This document shows positions 33,683-43,691 of a stretch of 64,000 nucleotides of DNA, piece after piece. Source of the DNA: Microcaldota archaeon (GTDB lineage Archaea > Micrarchaeota > Micrarchaeia > Micrarchaeales > Micrarchaeaceae); NCBI GenBank assembly GCA_021817565.1, contig JAKAUP010000003.1, forward strand, positions 1 through 64,000, written 5' to 3'. A program made the translations under genes and the position numbers. Numbering within the stretch: the first letter of the stretch is position 1; each line of letters opens with the position of its first letter. The notes beneath the pieces are model-generated. The model worked only from the letters and a program-made list of their open reading frames with translations, had not been told where the DNA came from and did no database searches.

Positions 33683-33939
33683 TTTTTCGGTTTTTATGAT
33701 TTTATATTGTAATAAACAATAAAAAGTTGTTATATATAATATTGTATTGATAATACAGTTTGATAATAATTTTATAGATAGGCCTAATGTCTACCGATAT
33801 TGCGGTTCTACTATTCCTTTAGAAGCAGAAATTCTATTTTGTTGGGCGCCATAGAAGTGATATTGCACGATTAAACGCATCAGTTTTTGGTCACGTGCTT
33901 TATATCAGTATTTTAATCTTTGCGCACATAAATTTATCT

Positions 33940-36627
33940 ATGGCGGTTGGGTTTAAAAAGAGGAAGAAATCACAGATAGCTCTGGAATTCATAATAGTAT
34001 ACTCCTTTGTGCTGATAGTCTTTCTTATAGTCTTCGGAATTGCTGCTACTGAAAGGGCGGTGGGTTTGGCTAACGATCAGTACTCTAACTTAAATCTTAT
34101 AGGGCAGAGCATAACCTCTTATATAGATCAGGCTGTAGCTGCAGGTAGCGGTTTCAACGCGACGTTCTCATTGCCGCAGTATACTGGCACGCAGTTGTAC
34201 TCAGTTTATGTGACCTCTACAGGTATAGTAACGGTAAATACAACTTTTGGAAATCAGAAAATAACTGCCGTAGCGTATTCTGACGGAAGGAATATTATAG
34301 GACCTTCGATTGTATCTGGAAGTAGCCCTGCGACGTATTCCATACCTAGCTATACTGGACAGATAGATATAACTAATTATGACGGGGTTATATACATTGA
34401 CAACCAACCAGTAACCAGCTTTTTCTCTGCCAGCCAGCCCGTACTTTCTGTACCGGCTGCGACAGAGGTTGCTAACTTCAGCGGCGCGCTCACAAACAAC
34501 GTCATAGATATACCGAACCCGAAGCAGAACCTTGCCGGGTCACTTACGATAGGGATGTGGATAAATCCCAGGAATATAGGCGCAGGAAGGATAAATCCCA
34601 TAGCAAAGGAGTACTGGGGCGAATTCGCGCTTACGATAGAAACCAATGGTGGGCTGAGCTATTATCAAGGATCGAACGTATCTTCAGGCACATACTGCAG
34701 CTTTGGGGCATTGCCAGGAAACAGCATAATTAACGGACAGTGGAGTTTTATTGCCATAACAAGAAGTGGGAATGGGATAAATGCTAACTCAATAGTCTCT
34801 TATCTTAACGGCAACGAAGTAAATGGAGGGACCTGCTCAGTTCCTTCGGCTGAGAGCAACACCCCAATAAGCATCGGAAAACAGTATACCGGTTACGGAT
34901 ATGGCGGGTATATGACGGACGTGCAGATTTATAACAGCACACTGGATCAATCAGAAATTGAGAGCATATACCAGAGAGGCATAAATGCGACACCAGTAAA
35001 TACCAATAGTCTTGTTGTATGGCTTCCCCTTGATGGAAATGCAAACGATTACAGCGGGGATAACAACAATGGCGTACCTTATAATATCACATATGCATTG
35101 GCAACAGAAGCAAGCTTGCATTCATCTCTACAAAACGGAAACCAAGGGTTTGACTTGCCCGGGGGCATAATAATACCTGGCGAATCATATACAAGCTATT
35201 CGAACCGATACGGTAACATAACTGGTTACCTCGAAACGAATAATGCGATAGGAAACTTTACCGGGATTGTTTACAATGGAGACCAAGCGTTGACCGGGAA
35301 CCTTATAGGTTATTGGCCACTGGAACTGGGGTACGGAAATACCATATATGACCTGAGTACAAAACGCCTTAATGGAGAGGTATCTTCCGGAGCTACGTGG
35401 GTAAATATGCCACTTAATGCGACTAACATACAGACAGCAAGCTTTGGCGGTACGCAGGCGGTTTTCATACCTAAACCAGATCTTAAAAATTCAACCGCAT
35501 TTACTCTGAGCGCGTGGGTTGATTTGAATAACAATCCTAGCTTCTTCAGAAATATAGTAGCGTCCAACTGTTTTAGGCTTGAGGCTTCTTCATACACTTC
35601 TATTGTTTTTGACTCTTCGCCAAACTGCGGAGCTGCAGGTAACATTGACGCAGCAACAGGAAACATGCTGGGCAACGAGTCGTTTGTTGCTGTTACTTAC
35701 TCAAATGGGTACAGCAATATTTACTTTGATGGGAATCTAGTAGAAACCTCGCAATCCGATATCTTCAACTCAAACCAGATAACAGCGATGAGCATTGGAA
35801 AGGACAACCTATCCGGGATTGGAGGATTGGATTATATGTTCGGGAACATATCGGATGTTCAGGTATACAGTTCCGCCTTGTCCAAGAGCCACATAAGGCA
35901 GCTCTATAATGAGGGGTTAAATGGGACGCCGATAACGGGAAGCACGCTTGCAGGTTGGTATCCATTGGACGGAAACCCATATGACTATTCCAACGGTTCT
36001 GGCAATGGCGTTCCTATTGGGGGGATAACATATGTTAATAAAATTTATTATGGAACAAACAGGAACACCTCGGCATTACACTTTGATGGATTGGCATCGA
36101 ACAGCTATGTTAACTTGGGCAGCGCTGAAACTAACCTTACGGGGCATTTGAGCGTCGCCGCTTGGATATACGACACGAACTCATCAGGAGGGTACTATAA
36201 TTACGCGTTTTCTGATGCGCGCGATTGCTGCGGATCTTATAATGGCATTGAACTCAGCCAATACGGAAATGAGGGAATGTTTAAAATTTGGAATACGAGC
36301 ATGGGCACTTCGTACGAGTATGCGGCAGGGGGGCATATAGGATATGCTGCGTGGACGCTCTTGGTTGGCACTTATAACGGAAGCTATGTTGATTTGTACG
36401 TTAATGGGAGGCAAGTAGACTCGGTTTCTGCAGCTGTGCCTCCAGGGATACCGGCATCGTTTAACAGCGTCATAGGGGCGCTCGGAGTTAGACCGTCAGA
36501 GTACGACTTTAATGGGTCTGTAGCTGATGTGCAGGTGTACAACGTTTCGCTCACACCAGCAGAGGTAGAGCAGTTATATTATGCCGGGTTGCCTTCAGTA
36601 TCAAAAGAATCAACTTCATATGGTTAG
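33940..36627 (+). CDS. Pilin-like protein with three LamG-type domains
   Basis: This protein has 895 aa from the ATG at 33940; the tracked GTG at 33895 lies close to the TATA-like CTTTATATC. The N-terminus is a pilin-type signal: KKRKKSQIALEF followed by a hydrophobic helix. The ectodomain holds three concanavalin-A-like (Laminin_G_3) domains, each starting with a line such as LTIGMWINPRN, FTLSAWVDLNN or LSVAAWIYDTN. Each ends with VQVYNSTLDQSEIESIYQ or a close copy. LamG domains bind glycans or proteins, so adhesion is likely. It is the first of four linked genes (next ATG 3 nt away). Confidence 0.8.
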   Translation: MAVGFKKRKKSQIALEFIIVYSFVLIVFLIVFGIAATERAVGLANDQYSNLNLIGQSITSYIDQAVAAGSGFNATFSLPQYTGTQLYSVYVTSTGIVTVNTTFGNQKITAVAYSDGRNIIGPSIVSGSSPATYSIPSYTGQIDITNYDGVIYIDNQPVTSFFSASQPVLSVPAATEVANFSGALTNNVIDIPNPKQNLAGSLTIGMWINPRNIGAGRINPIAKEYWGEFALTIETNGGLSYYQGSNVSSGTYCSFGALPGNSIINGQWSFIAITRSGNGINANSIVSYLNGNEVNGGTCSVPSAESNTPISIGKQYTGYGYGGYMTDVQIYNSTLDQSEIESIYQRGINATPVNTNSLVVWLPLDGNANDYSGDNNNGVPYNITYALATEASLHSSLQNGNQGFDLPGGIIIPGESYTSYSNRYGNITGYLETNNAIGNFTGIVYNGDQALTGNLIGYWPLELGYGNTIYDLSTKRLNGEVSSGATWVNMPLNATNIQTASFGGTQAVFIPKPDLKNSTAFTLSAWVDLNNNPSFFRNIVASNCFRLEASSYTSIVFDSSPNCGAAGNIDAATGNMLGNESFVAVTYSNGYSNIYFDGNLVETSQSDIFNSNQITAMSIGKDNLSGIGGLDYMFGNISDVQVYSSALSKSHIRQLYNEGLNGTPITGSTLAGWYPLDGNPYDYSNGSGNGVPIGGITYVNKIYYGTNRNTSALHFDGLASNSYVNLGSAETNLTGHLSVAAWIYDTNSSGGYYNYAFSDARDCCGSYNGIELSQYGNEGMFKIWNTSMGTSYEYAAGGHIGYAAWTLLVGTYNGSYVDLYVNGRQVDSVSAAVPPGIPASFNSVIGALGVRPSEYDFNGSVADVQVYNVSLTPAEVEQLYYAGLPSVSKESTSYG

Positions 36628-36630
36628 ATT

Positions 36631-37170
36631 ATGCACAAATTTAAAGGACAGTTCTGGAGCTTTGACGTGATATTCGCAATCATAGTATTCTCGGTAGTGA
36701 TAGTTATACTTGCTTTTACTTGGAACAACGTAAGCAACCAATTGGGCAGTTCCTATGGAAATAATGCTGAGATAATGCAAACGGAAGCTGTTACGCTTGC
36801 GAAGTCGTTGCTCTCTACTGGTTACCCGTCGAATTGGATGAGCATGGTTAATACCACAAACCCCGTAACTTGGGACAATGTAAGCGTAGGTTTGACTGAC
36901 GCGCACGGAAGTACAGTTATATCAAGCGCAAAGCTTTACACCTTTATTGCCATGTCGAATTATAATTATCAGAGCACAAAGCAGGTGCTCGGAATAGGCT
37001 ATGATTATTATATAACAATAAAAAACAGCGAGTTGAACATATCAGTAGGGGAAAACCCAAATACAAACGGCGCGAGGGATGTTTATTCATATTCCGAAAC
37101 TGGTGTATTGGATGGGCAACCGGTCAACATTGACGTAATTGTTTGGAGCGCGCAAAACATAGCGGTGTGA
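36631..37170 (+). CDS. Pilin-like membrane protein
   Basis: This 179-aa protein has an N-terminal hydrophobic helix preceded by a short basic stretch and the archaeal pilin-like GQFWSFDVIFAIIVFSVVIV. A globular beta-rich extracellular part of about 140 residues follows. It probably is a minor pilin or pilus-base protein. It lies 3 nt after the LamG gene. The stop lies just before the next ATG, with GGTG at its end serving as ribosome binding site. Confidence 0.75.
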   Translation: MHKFKGQFWSFDVIFAIIVFSVVIVILAFTWNNVSNQLGSSYGNNAEIMQTEAVTLAKSLLSTGYPSNWMSMVNTTNPVTWDNVSVGLTDAHGSTVISSAKLYTFIAMSNYNYQSTKQVLGIGYDYYITIKNSELNISVGENPNTNGARDVYSYSETGVLDGQPVNIDVIVWSAQNIAV

Positions 37171-37172
37171 AA

Positions 37173-38933
37173 ATGAGGAAACATATGAGGGGATTTATCT
37201 TCACTATGGATGCAGTATTTGCCCTTACGCTTGCAACATTCGCCGTTTCAATACTCCTTTACGCGCACTTCGCGTCTAGCGTAACATACCAAGCGCCAAT
37301 AAAGACTTCTAGAAGCGCTATAGACACCCTGTTGCAGATAAAGACTGGACAAGTTGTACCGCAATCGCCTGTCTACATCAGAAATGGCGGGATGCAGCTC
37401 CCTGGGATCAACCCTACAGGATATGCTGTATTTAATGGAGAAAACAGCAAACTGAACGTGTCTGAGACATATAGCGGTGGCGTAACTACCGTCTCCGCAT
37501 GGGTATACCCAGAAACTTTTGGGAATAACATGACAATAGTTTCTGCGGGATGGGACTTTGGTATTTCCCCTTCTGGAAACTTAGCATTCTACAGTGGAGA
37601 TGGGATAGGAAACGTGATTGTTGGAGCGCTGACGAATGACACTTGGAACATGGTCACGCTTTCGCTGAGTGGGAGCACAGATCCTATTGTATCGGTATAT
37701 ATTAATGGCGTATTGGAGTCGAGCGTACCTATGATTGGATCACTCCAGACAGGCAAAGCGTACAGAATCGGATACGACCCTTATTCAAGCAATGGTAATT
37801 TGGAATGGACTGGTTATATATCAAATGTCCAGGTATATGACTCAAACATTTACTCGGATCAGATAGAAGCTAACTATTACAACGGGCAATCAGGGTTGCC
37901 GATTGCCTCGCATGCGCTTGCCGTGTGGCTTCCTTTATACGGATCCGTTTCCGACCATTCCACAAGCCTGGCACTCACAACAGCCACGAATGTATCGTTT
38001 GGATATAATGCGTACTCTAGTGTAGGGTTTAATTTTGTGAACAATAATGACAGCTTGCTTACTTCTCTTGCATTCTTGTATCTGAATGGACATGCAGCAG
38101 CAGCTGATGCGGTGATGCGGCAACTCAACCTCACTGATACCGCAGTGTTTCTAAATAGTACATATGCGCCAGGCTCCTATGTTGCGCATTTTGATGGCGT
38201 TAACTCTATCATAACCGTCAAGAACACAAGTCTGAGCATAAACCAGCAGTTTACAATCTCTCTCTGGATGAATAAGAGTGCTTATTCAACAACATGCGAA
38301 AGCGTAGTTGGGATGCCTTCAAGTTCGCAGTTGCTCATATTCTCTCCAACGGTAAACGGGTGCTCCGCAGGAAGCCAAGATGGAACTTCTCCAACTTTCA
38401 AATATAAGGGATACAATGGTTTTGTAGATCAGCTTGGTTTCGCATCTAATCTCCCCTCAAATGAATGGGAGAACCTTGCGGCGGTGATGGATGGAAATGT
38501 GTTAACCCTTTATGTTAATGGCAAACAGACTGCACAGTATACTGGTCTAAACCATACGTCCATAGATAACAAAACGCTTAACATAGGATTTGGGGATTCC
38601 TACTTCAACGGCTCGATAGCTGACTTGCAGGTATATAATACATCCTTAACTTCCTCGAATATAACAGAGTTGTACAGTTCCGGGCTGGCTGGTGGGCCTG
38701 TGTCTTACAGGTATTTGGTTGGGTGGTGGCCGCTACTCGGAACACCTAATGACTATTCAGGAAATGGAAATGTCGGCTTTGCAAACAGCGGGGTGAGCTA
38801 TGTAGGTTCGGGCTATGAGCCGGAAAGCTTAACTTCAGCATATCAGATAAGTAAATCGACTATGCCGTTGCCATTAGTTGGAGGCAATGGCGACGTATAC
38901 ATATATAATGTGAGTGTGGTGACCTGGAGATGA
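37173..38933 (+). CDS. Pilin-like protein with two LamG-type domains
   Basis: The protein has 586 aa from the ATG at 37173 (MRKHMRGFIFTMDAVFALTL). The tracked start lies 30 nt earlier, inside the upstream gene. The N-terminal FTMDAVFALTLATFAVSILL is a pilin-like helix. Two LamG domains follow at about 80-260 and 320-540, each ending in NVQVYDSNIYSDQI or LQVYNTSLTSSNITELY. A further helix-rich segment lies between them. It ends by overlapping the next gene by 4 nt (ATGA). Confidence 0.8.
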   Translation: MRKHMRGFIFTMDAVFALTLATFAVSILLYAHFASSVTYQAPIKTSRSAIDTLLQIKTGQVVPQSPVYIRNGGMQLPGINPTGYAVFNGENSKLNVSETYSGGVTTVSAWVYPETFGNNMTIVSAGWDFGISPSGNLAFYSGDGIGNVIVGALTNDTWNMVTLSLSGSTDPIVSVYINGVLESSVPMIGSLQTGKAYRIGYDPYSSNGNLEWTGYISNVQVYDSNIYSDQIEANYYNGQSGLPIASHALAVWLPLYGSVSDHSTSLALTTATNVSFGYNAYSSVGFNFVNNNDSLLTSLAFLYLNGHAAAADAVMRQLNLTDTAVFLNSTYAPGSYVAHFDGVNSIITVKNTSLSINQQFTISLWMNKSAYSTTCESVVGMPSSSQLLIFSPTVNGCSAGSQDGTSPTFKYKGYNGFVDQLGFASNLPSNEWENLAAVMDGNVLTLYVNGKQTAQYTGLNHTSIDNKTLNIGFGDSYFNGSIADLQVYNTSLTSSNITELYSSGLAGGPVSYRYLVGWWPLLGTPNDYSGNGNVGFANSGVSYVGSGYEPESLTSAYQISKSTMPLPLVGGNGDVYIYNVSVVTWR

Positions 38934-41539
38934 GGAATAGAAAAGGGATACTGCTTACTCTTGCAACACTGATACTCGTTATACTCATGTTAGCGGAGGT
39001 CTTCACATATGTGTCGTTGAACATATCCGGAAACCGGCTGGCAACACAACTTACTGAATCCGAGTCAGCGTCCGCAATAGGTACAAAACTAAACTTGGAG
39101 ATAAAGGCATTCCTGCATGAGCAGACGCTAGTGGCAGTTGGACTAGTAGACAGTGAAAGCCAAATACTAAGCGATAATATAACAAATGGCACGAGCACTG
39201 CCTCAAAAGTCCAAGCTTTGTTATCAAATGCAAACGCGATAAATGCGCCTGGTCCGGTTGTTTACTCGTACGACATAACTATAAACAACCCCGAACCAGA
39301 AGCCGCAAACGGCCCTTTCCAGCAGATGATAAACTTGACTGAAAGCGCATTTGGGAATTATATAGTATACAATGGTAATTTTGCGAACTTCGAATACTTT
39401 TACCAGAACGGCACGATAATCCCGGCGTGGATAGAGAGCAACGACTCGGGAAAACTGGTGACATGGGTTAGGCTAAATGGTGGTATACCAGGTGGCTCAA
39501 AAATTAACATCTATATAGGCTTTGCTCCAAAAACGCTAAACTTGCTATCCGCATCTAGCACGACAGGTATTGGAGAGGCACCGCAACTATCTACGACCTA
39601 TGCAGAGTATGATGATGGTGCGAAAGTGTTCAACTTCTACGACAACTTTGCAGGAACAAGCTTAAACCCGATGTGGACGGCAAGCGGCATAACTTATTCT
39701 GTGAATAATGGATTTTCTGCCACTGCAACCTCGTCAGAAGGCTATGTATTGAGTGAAAACCTCCCTATAAATCCTGCAGGGAATGTTATAGATTTTTATG
39801 GGACTAACTTTCAGACCTCCAGTTATTGGACAGCAGTGGGCGCAATAGATGAAAGGGAAACGCTTGGTTACTCGGGAAGCGGATTTGGAGATATGATAAT
39901 AGCCGGACAACCTACGGCTTCGGTAACTAACGGGCAGCAGAGGAATGTCTCTGGATGGACAGATTCCAGTGCTATCCAAACTTCCAATGTCCCTGCCGTA
40001 TGGACGGTAGAGCCTGTAAGCTCTTCTTCAACCGATTTCTACATGAACTATACTAAAGAGCAGACAGTCTCGACCAGCGCCGACACCTATCCCCTTTATG
40101 AGGGATTGGTTGCGGCTGGTGCATTTGACGCCGCGTATACATTTAACATACCGGTAAGTATCAATTGGTATCGTGCACGTACCTATCCACCTGACGGGGT
40201 TATGCCAAGTTATAGCTTTGGAACTGTAGGAGTTGGGAGTAGTGTTGGGGGTAATTACATAATACCGCTGCAAAATTATCTGCGGGTCTTAGAGCTACAG
40301 GCAGGCTATGAAGGAGAAAACCTGACAATCATCAATTCTAGCTTAACAGTAACGCAATATACCCCTCTTTTTATAAAGGTGGGTTATAGTGCGCTTGCTA
40401 AGATAGGTGTCGGAGGAGTTAATTCTTTCTATCCCATAAATGTTAATGTTACTGTTCCTACTGCGCCTTTAATTTCCCAAGCGAATATTGGAGATTTGCC
40501 GCCCGGAATTATAAGGTATGTACCGATAACCATAACAAATACCCAATCAACAGCTACGCCAGCGCCATTCCAACAAAGACTAAACGTAAATAGTAGCGAA
40601 TATTCAGCATACGAATCTGGAAATCTCCAGAATGTAGAGTTCTTCTACCAGAACTACACCATGATACCGAGCTGGCTGGAAAGCGGAAATTCTAACATAT
40701 CAGCGAATACCACTTACTGGCTCAACTTAGTGCAGGGTATACCCCCGCACAGTTCAATAACAGTTTACATGGGTTTTGCAAACATGACGACCAATTTACT
40801 AAACAACCAAACGACCGGAGAGGCGCCACAGCTCAGTTCAACCTATGCGAAATACGACAATGGCAAAAATGTTTTTGATGCTTATTTTGATGGCAATACC
40901 CAAATTTCTGAGTTTACAACCGGACCGAATAGCATAGTGTCTACAGCAACCGGCATTTCGTATGGCAGTAGCTCGATAAATGCGGTAAAACTGACGGCAA
41001 CCGCCAAAGATTATGCAATGGTATACAATAACCAGAGCGTGCCTTCCGGGGGATACGTTGCAGAAAGCAGCGTCCAGTATACTGGAGCTACCGAGACGCT
41101 TGGCTGGGCAGGATTATCTGATGGTTCTGATGCATCTGCCCCGTCGAACGCGATTGCGAGCGGACAGAATATTGGTGGGTATTATGGGGGAATGGACTGG
41201 CTTAATGGAGGTTACAACGGTGGTACTGCCTCTACAAGCAATCCCTCAGTCAGTACATGGTACTACGCACAGGCTGTTTACCCTGGTACTGCCGCCTCCA
41301 TTTTCAGCGCATCGCTGTTTAGTGACCAGGCACAGTCGGTGTTCCCATACTTCAACTCGGCTATAAGCGTTACCGTATCGGAAAATCCACTATCTACGGC
41401 AACATCAATGTACTTTGCCTTGCCTACCGGGAACGGAGCAGGAACTGGTGATATTGTATATTTCAACTGGGGACGCGTTCGCGCTTACCCACCCAATGGC
41501 GTGATGCCTGTTGTCTCGGTAGGCAGCGTGGTCGGTTAG
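38930..41539 (+). CDS. Membrane-anchored surface protein with two DUF2341 domains
   Basis: The protein has 869 aa. An N-terminal transmembrane helix (GILLTLATLILVILMLAEVF) is followed by a helical linker and two copies of the DUF2341 module. PFQQMINLTESAF, NFEYFYQNGTIIPAWIES, INIYIGFAP in the first correspond to PFQQRLNVNSSEY, NVEFFYQNYTMIPSWLES, ITVYMGFAN in the second. Each is followed by a beta-sandwich of about 200 residues ending in RTYPPDGVMP or RAYPPNGVMP. DUF2341 is common in archaeal surface proteins. It closes the four-gene pilin-like operon. Confidence 0.8.
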   Translation: MRNRKGILLTLATLILVILMLAEVFTYVSLNISGNRLATQLTESESASAIGTKLNLEIKAFLHEQTLVAVGLVDSESQILSDNITNGTSTASKVQALLSNANAINAPGPVVYSYDITINNPEPEAANGPFQQMINLTESAFGNYIVYNGNFANFEYFYQNGTIIPAWIESNDSGKLVTWVRLNGGIPGGSKINIYIGFAPKTLNLLSASSTTGIGEAPQLSTTYAEYDDGAKVFNFYDNFAGTSLNPMWTASGITYSVNNGFSATATSSEGYVLSENLPINPAGNVIDFYGTNFQTSSYWTAVGAIDERETLGYSGSGFGDMIIAGQPTASVTNGQQRNVSGWTDSSAIQTSNVPAVWTVEPVSSSSTDFYMNYTKEQTVSTSADTYPLYEGLVAAGAFDAAYTFNIPVSINWYRARTYPPDGVMPSYSFGTVGVGSSVGGNYIIPLQNYLRVLELQAGYEGENLTIINSSLTVTQYTPLFIKVGYSALAKIGVGGVNSFYPINVNVTVPTAPLISQANIGDLPPGIIRYVPITITNTQSTATPAPFQQRLNVNSSEYSAYESGNLQNVEFFYQNYTMIPSWLESGNSNISANTTYWLNLVQGIPPHSSITVYMGFANMTTNLLNNQTTGEAPQLSSTYAKYDNGKNVFDAYFDGNTQISEFTTGPNSIVSTATGISYGSSSINAVKLTATAKDYAMVYNNQSVPSGGYVAESSVQYTGATETLGWAGLSDGSDASAPSNAIASGQNIGGYYGGMDWLNGGYNGGTASTSNPSVSTWYYAQAVYPGTAASIFSASLFSDQAQSVFPYFNSAISVTVSENPLSTATSMYFALPTGNGAGTGDIVYFNWGRVRAYPPNGVMPVVSVGSVVG

Positions 41540-41581
41540 GGTATATAATAATATCTACTTCTAGCTATTAGAGTGTTTTTG

Positions 41582-42109
41582 ATGGAGCGGGTTTATATAC
41601 CAAGGGCAAGAATTCTGATGCTTGCCAGAAGCAATTATCTGCTTTCTGAACTTGAGAAGATAACAAATTGCAAGATAAAGCTTGACTTAAACGAGCATTT
41701 TGTTGAGATTTCGGGAAGTGACGCTTACTCGGAATACCTCTCAAAGGATGTTATTTCCGCGTTTGGCAGGGGCTTCGGCCTGAAAAAAGCTGGGAAGCTT
41801 TTAATTGATGACTATTACATAAAGATAATAGACCTCAAAGACTGGACCAGAAACAAGGCCAGGATAAAGAGGATAAAAAGCAGGATAATAGGCACTTCCG
41901 GAAGGGCAAAGGAACGGATTGAGCAGGACAGTTCAGCTGACATCAGCGTTTATGGCGGGACTATTGGGATAATAGGCAATCTTGAACAGATAAGGGAGGC
42001 AGAAACCGCTCTGCTTACAATAATAAAAGGCGGTTCGCACAGGCTGGCTTATAAGAGGTTGGAGTCGGTGCACAGGAACCATAAAAGCTCTGATGAAAGT
42101 TTGAAGTGA
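41582..42109 (+). CDS. KH-domain RNA-binding protein (PNO1/Dim2-like)
   Basis: The protein has 175 aa from the ATG at 41582. Two KH-like modules are present: an N-terminal one (about 1-75) with VEISGSDAYSEYLSKDVI and a C-terminal one with RIKRIKSRIIGTSGRAKERIEQDS, whose IGTSGRAK is the GxxG loop. This matches the archaeal COG1094 family related to eukaryotic Pno1/Dim2, which helps assemble the small ribosomal subunit. It lies 4 nt before top6B. Confidence 0.88.
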   Translation: MERVYIPRARILMLARSNYLLSELEKITNCKIKLDLNEHFVEISGSDAYSEYLSKDVISAFGRGFGLKKAGKLLIDDYYIKIIDLKDWTRNKARIKRIKSRIIGTSGRAKERIEQDSSADISVYGGTIGIIGNLEQIREAETALLTIIKGGSHRLAYKRLESVHRNHKSSDESLK

Positions 42110-42113
42110 TAAT

Positions 42114-43685
42114 ATGGAAAAGAGCGCAGATGACATATTCCAGGGTTTTAAGGAGCATTCGATAGCAGAATTCTTCAAAAGGAATAAGCAGATGCTTGGT
42201 TACTCAGGAAGAGTTCACTCTATGGTAACAGTCGTACATGAGTACGTATCTAATTCCATGGACGCTTGCGAGGAGGCAGGAATACTCCCATCCATCTCAG
42301 TAAAGATAAACCAGCTTGGAGAGGAAAGGTACGGCATAAGCGTTGAGGACAACGGGCCAGGTATACCGAGAAAGTTCATCGGAAAAGCTCTTGGAACGAT
42401 ACTTACCGGTACAAAATTCCATGTTTATAGGCAGCAGAGGGGACAACAGGGCATAGGCGCCGCCGGCTGCACTCTCTTCTCGCAGATAACGACCGGCAAG
42501 CCTATTTTAGTAAGGTCGTCGACTGGCAAGGACTCTTATAACTGTAATATCTCCATAGATATAGCCAAGAATAAGCCGATAGTGGACAACTTAAAAGAAG
42601 AACGTAAGGAGAGAGGCCTATCAGTAAGCGGGGAATTTGAAGGGATAAAGTACGAGAATAGCGAGAAAAGCGTTTTTGAATACCTTAGGCGCACAGCTCT
42701 CGCGAACCCCCACGTAGAGATACTTTTCAACGCCCCGGATGGGAAAGAGTATATATTTCCGAGGGCTGTTGAAACCATCCCGAGCCCTTCTAAGCCGATA
42801 AAACCGCATCCGCTTGGAGTAAGCGTAAATGATATATTAGATTTTTCAAAAACGAGCCAGAGCAGGAAAGTTTCGGTTTTTTTGGGAGAGACCTTTGCTA
42901 GAATGAGCCAGGGAAAAGTATCCGAACTTGAAGAACTGCTGGGAAATGAGATAATGGATAAACCTCCGTCTCAGTTGAGTTGGGATGACTCTGAGCGCTT
43001 GATAAAGATCTTCAAATCTATAAAGTGGATTGCACCTGATGCCGGCGCCATAAGTTCCATAGGAAAAGACCAAATAAAGGCGGCGATAGAGAACATACTT
43101 ACTCCTGAATACGTCTATATAATAGAAAGAAAGCCGCAGGTGCTGCACGGAGGCATACCATTCATAGTGGAGGCGGCAATAGCATACGGCGGAAACAGCG
43201 GAAGAAAAGGCTCTGAGGAGGAATACACAGGGAGCATAATGCGCTTTGCAAACCGTGTACCGTTGCTGTTTGACGCGGGCAGCTGTGCAATAACGGAGGC
43301 CGTCAGAGAGATACAGTGGAAACGGTATGGGATAGATATAGAAAACAAGCCTGTGAGCGTTTTTGTGAATGTATCATCTGTGTATATACCTTATTCCGGA
43401 GTGGGCAAAGAGGCGATATCTAAGGAGGAAGAACTCATAGAGGAGATAAGGCTTGCACTTATGGATACTGCAAGAGGCCTCCAAAGATACATTGGCGGCA
43501 AGCAGAAGGTAAGCGCTGCAAAAACGCGGTATAAGACGCTCATGAACTATGCCGGCCAGCTCTCCTCCGACCTTTCCTATCTGACAAAGAAGGACAAAAA
43601 GAGCATTGATGAGTCGCTTGAGAAGCTTGTGCTTAAGCATTACCCAAAAGCGAAGGATGATAATACTAACAGAGATGAAAGCTAA
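42114..43685 (+). CDS. top6B: Type II DNA topoisomerase VI subunit B
   Basis: This is the ATPase subunit of topoisomerase VI, which relaxes and decatenates DNA. It has 523 aa. The GHKL ATP-binding motifs are VVHEYVSNSMDACEEAG, VEDNGPGIPRKFIGKAL and QRGQQGIGAAGCTLFSQ. A helix-2-turn-helix linker and the transducer domain with the switch lysine in NRVPLLFDAGSCAITEAV follow. Subunit A, usually next door, is not in this window. It ends 6 bp from the convergent T4SS-like cluster. Confidence 0.97.
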   Translation: MEKSADDIFQGFKEHSIAEFFKRNKQMLGYSGRVHSMVTVVHEYVSNSMDACEEAGILPSISVKINQLGEERYGISVEDNGPGIPRKFIGKALGTILTGTKFHVYRQQRGQQGIGAAGCTLFSQITTGKPILVRSSTGKDSYNCNISIDIAKNKPIVDNLKEERKERGLSVSGEFEGIKYENSEKSVFEYLRRTALANPHVEILFNAPDGKEYIFPRAVETIPSPSKPIKPHPLGVSVNDILDFSKTSQSRKVSVFLGETFARMSQGKVSELEELLGNEIMDKPPSQLSWDDSERLIKIFKSIKWIAPDAGAISSIGKDQIKAAIENILTPEYVYIIERKPQVLHGGIPFIVEAAIAYGGNSGRKGSEEEYTGSIMRFANRVPLLFDAGSCAITEAVREIQWKRYGIDIENKPVSVFVNVSSVYIPYSGVGKEAISKEEELIEEIRLALMDTARGLQRYIGGKQKVSAAKTRYKTLMNYAGQLSSDLSYLTKKDKKSIDESLEKLVLKHYPKAKDDNTNRDES

Positions 43686-43691
43686 TGAAAA

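Noticed and set aside
33706-33720. CIRCE element for HrcA
   Set aside because: The repeat is short (5-bp arms) and unlike the CIRCE consensus, and the adjacent regulator is not HrcA.
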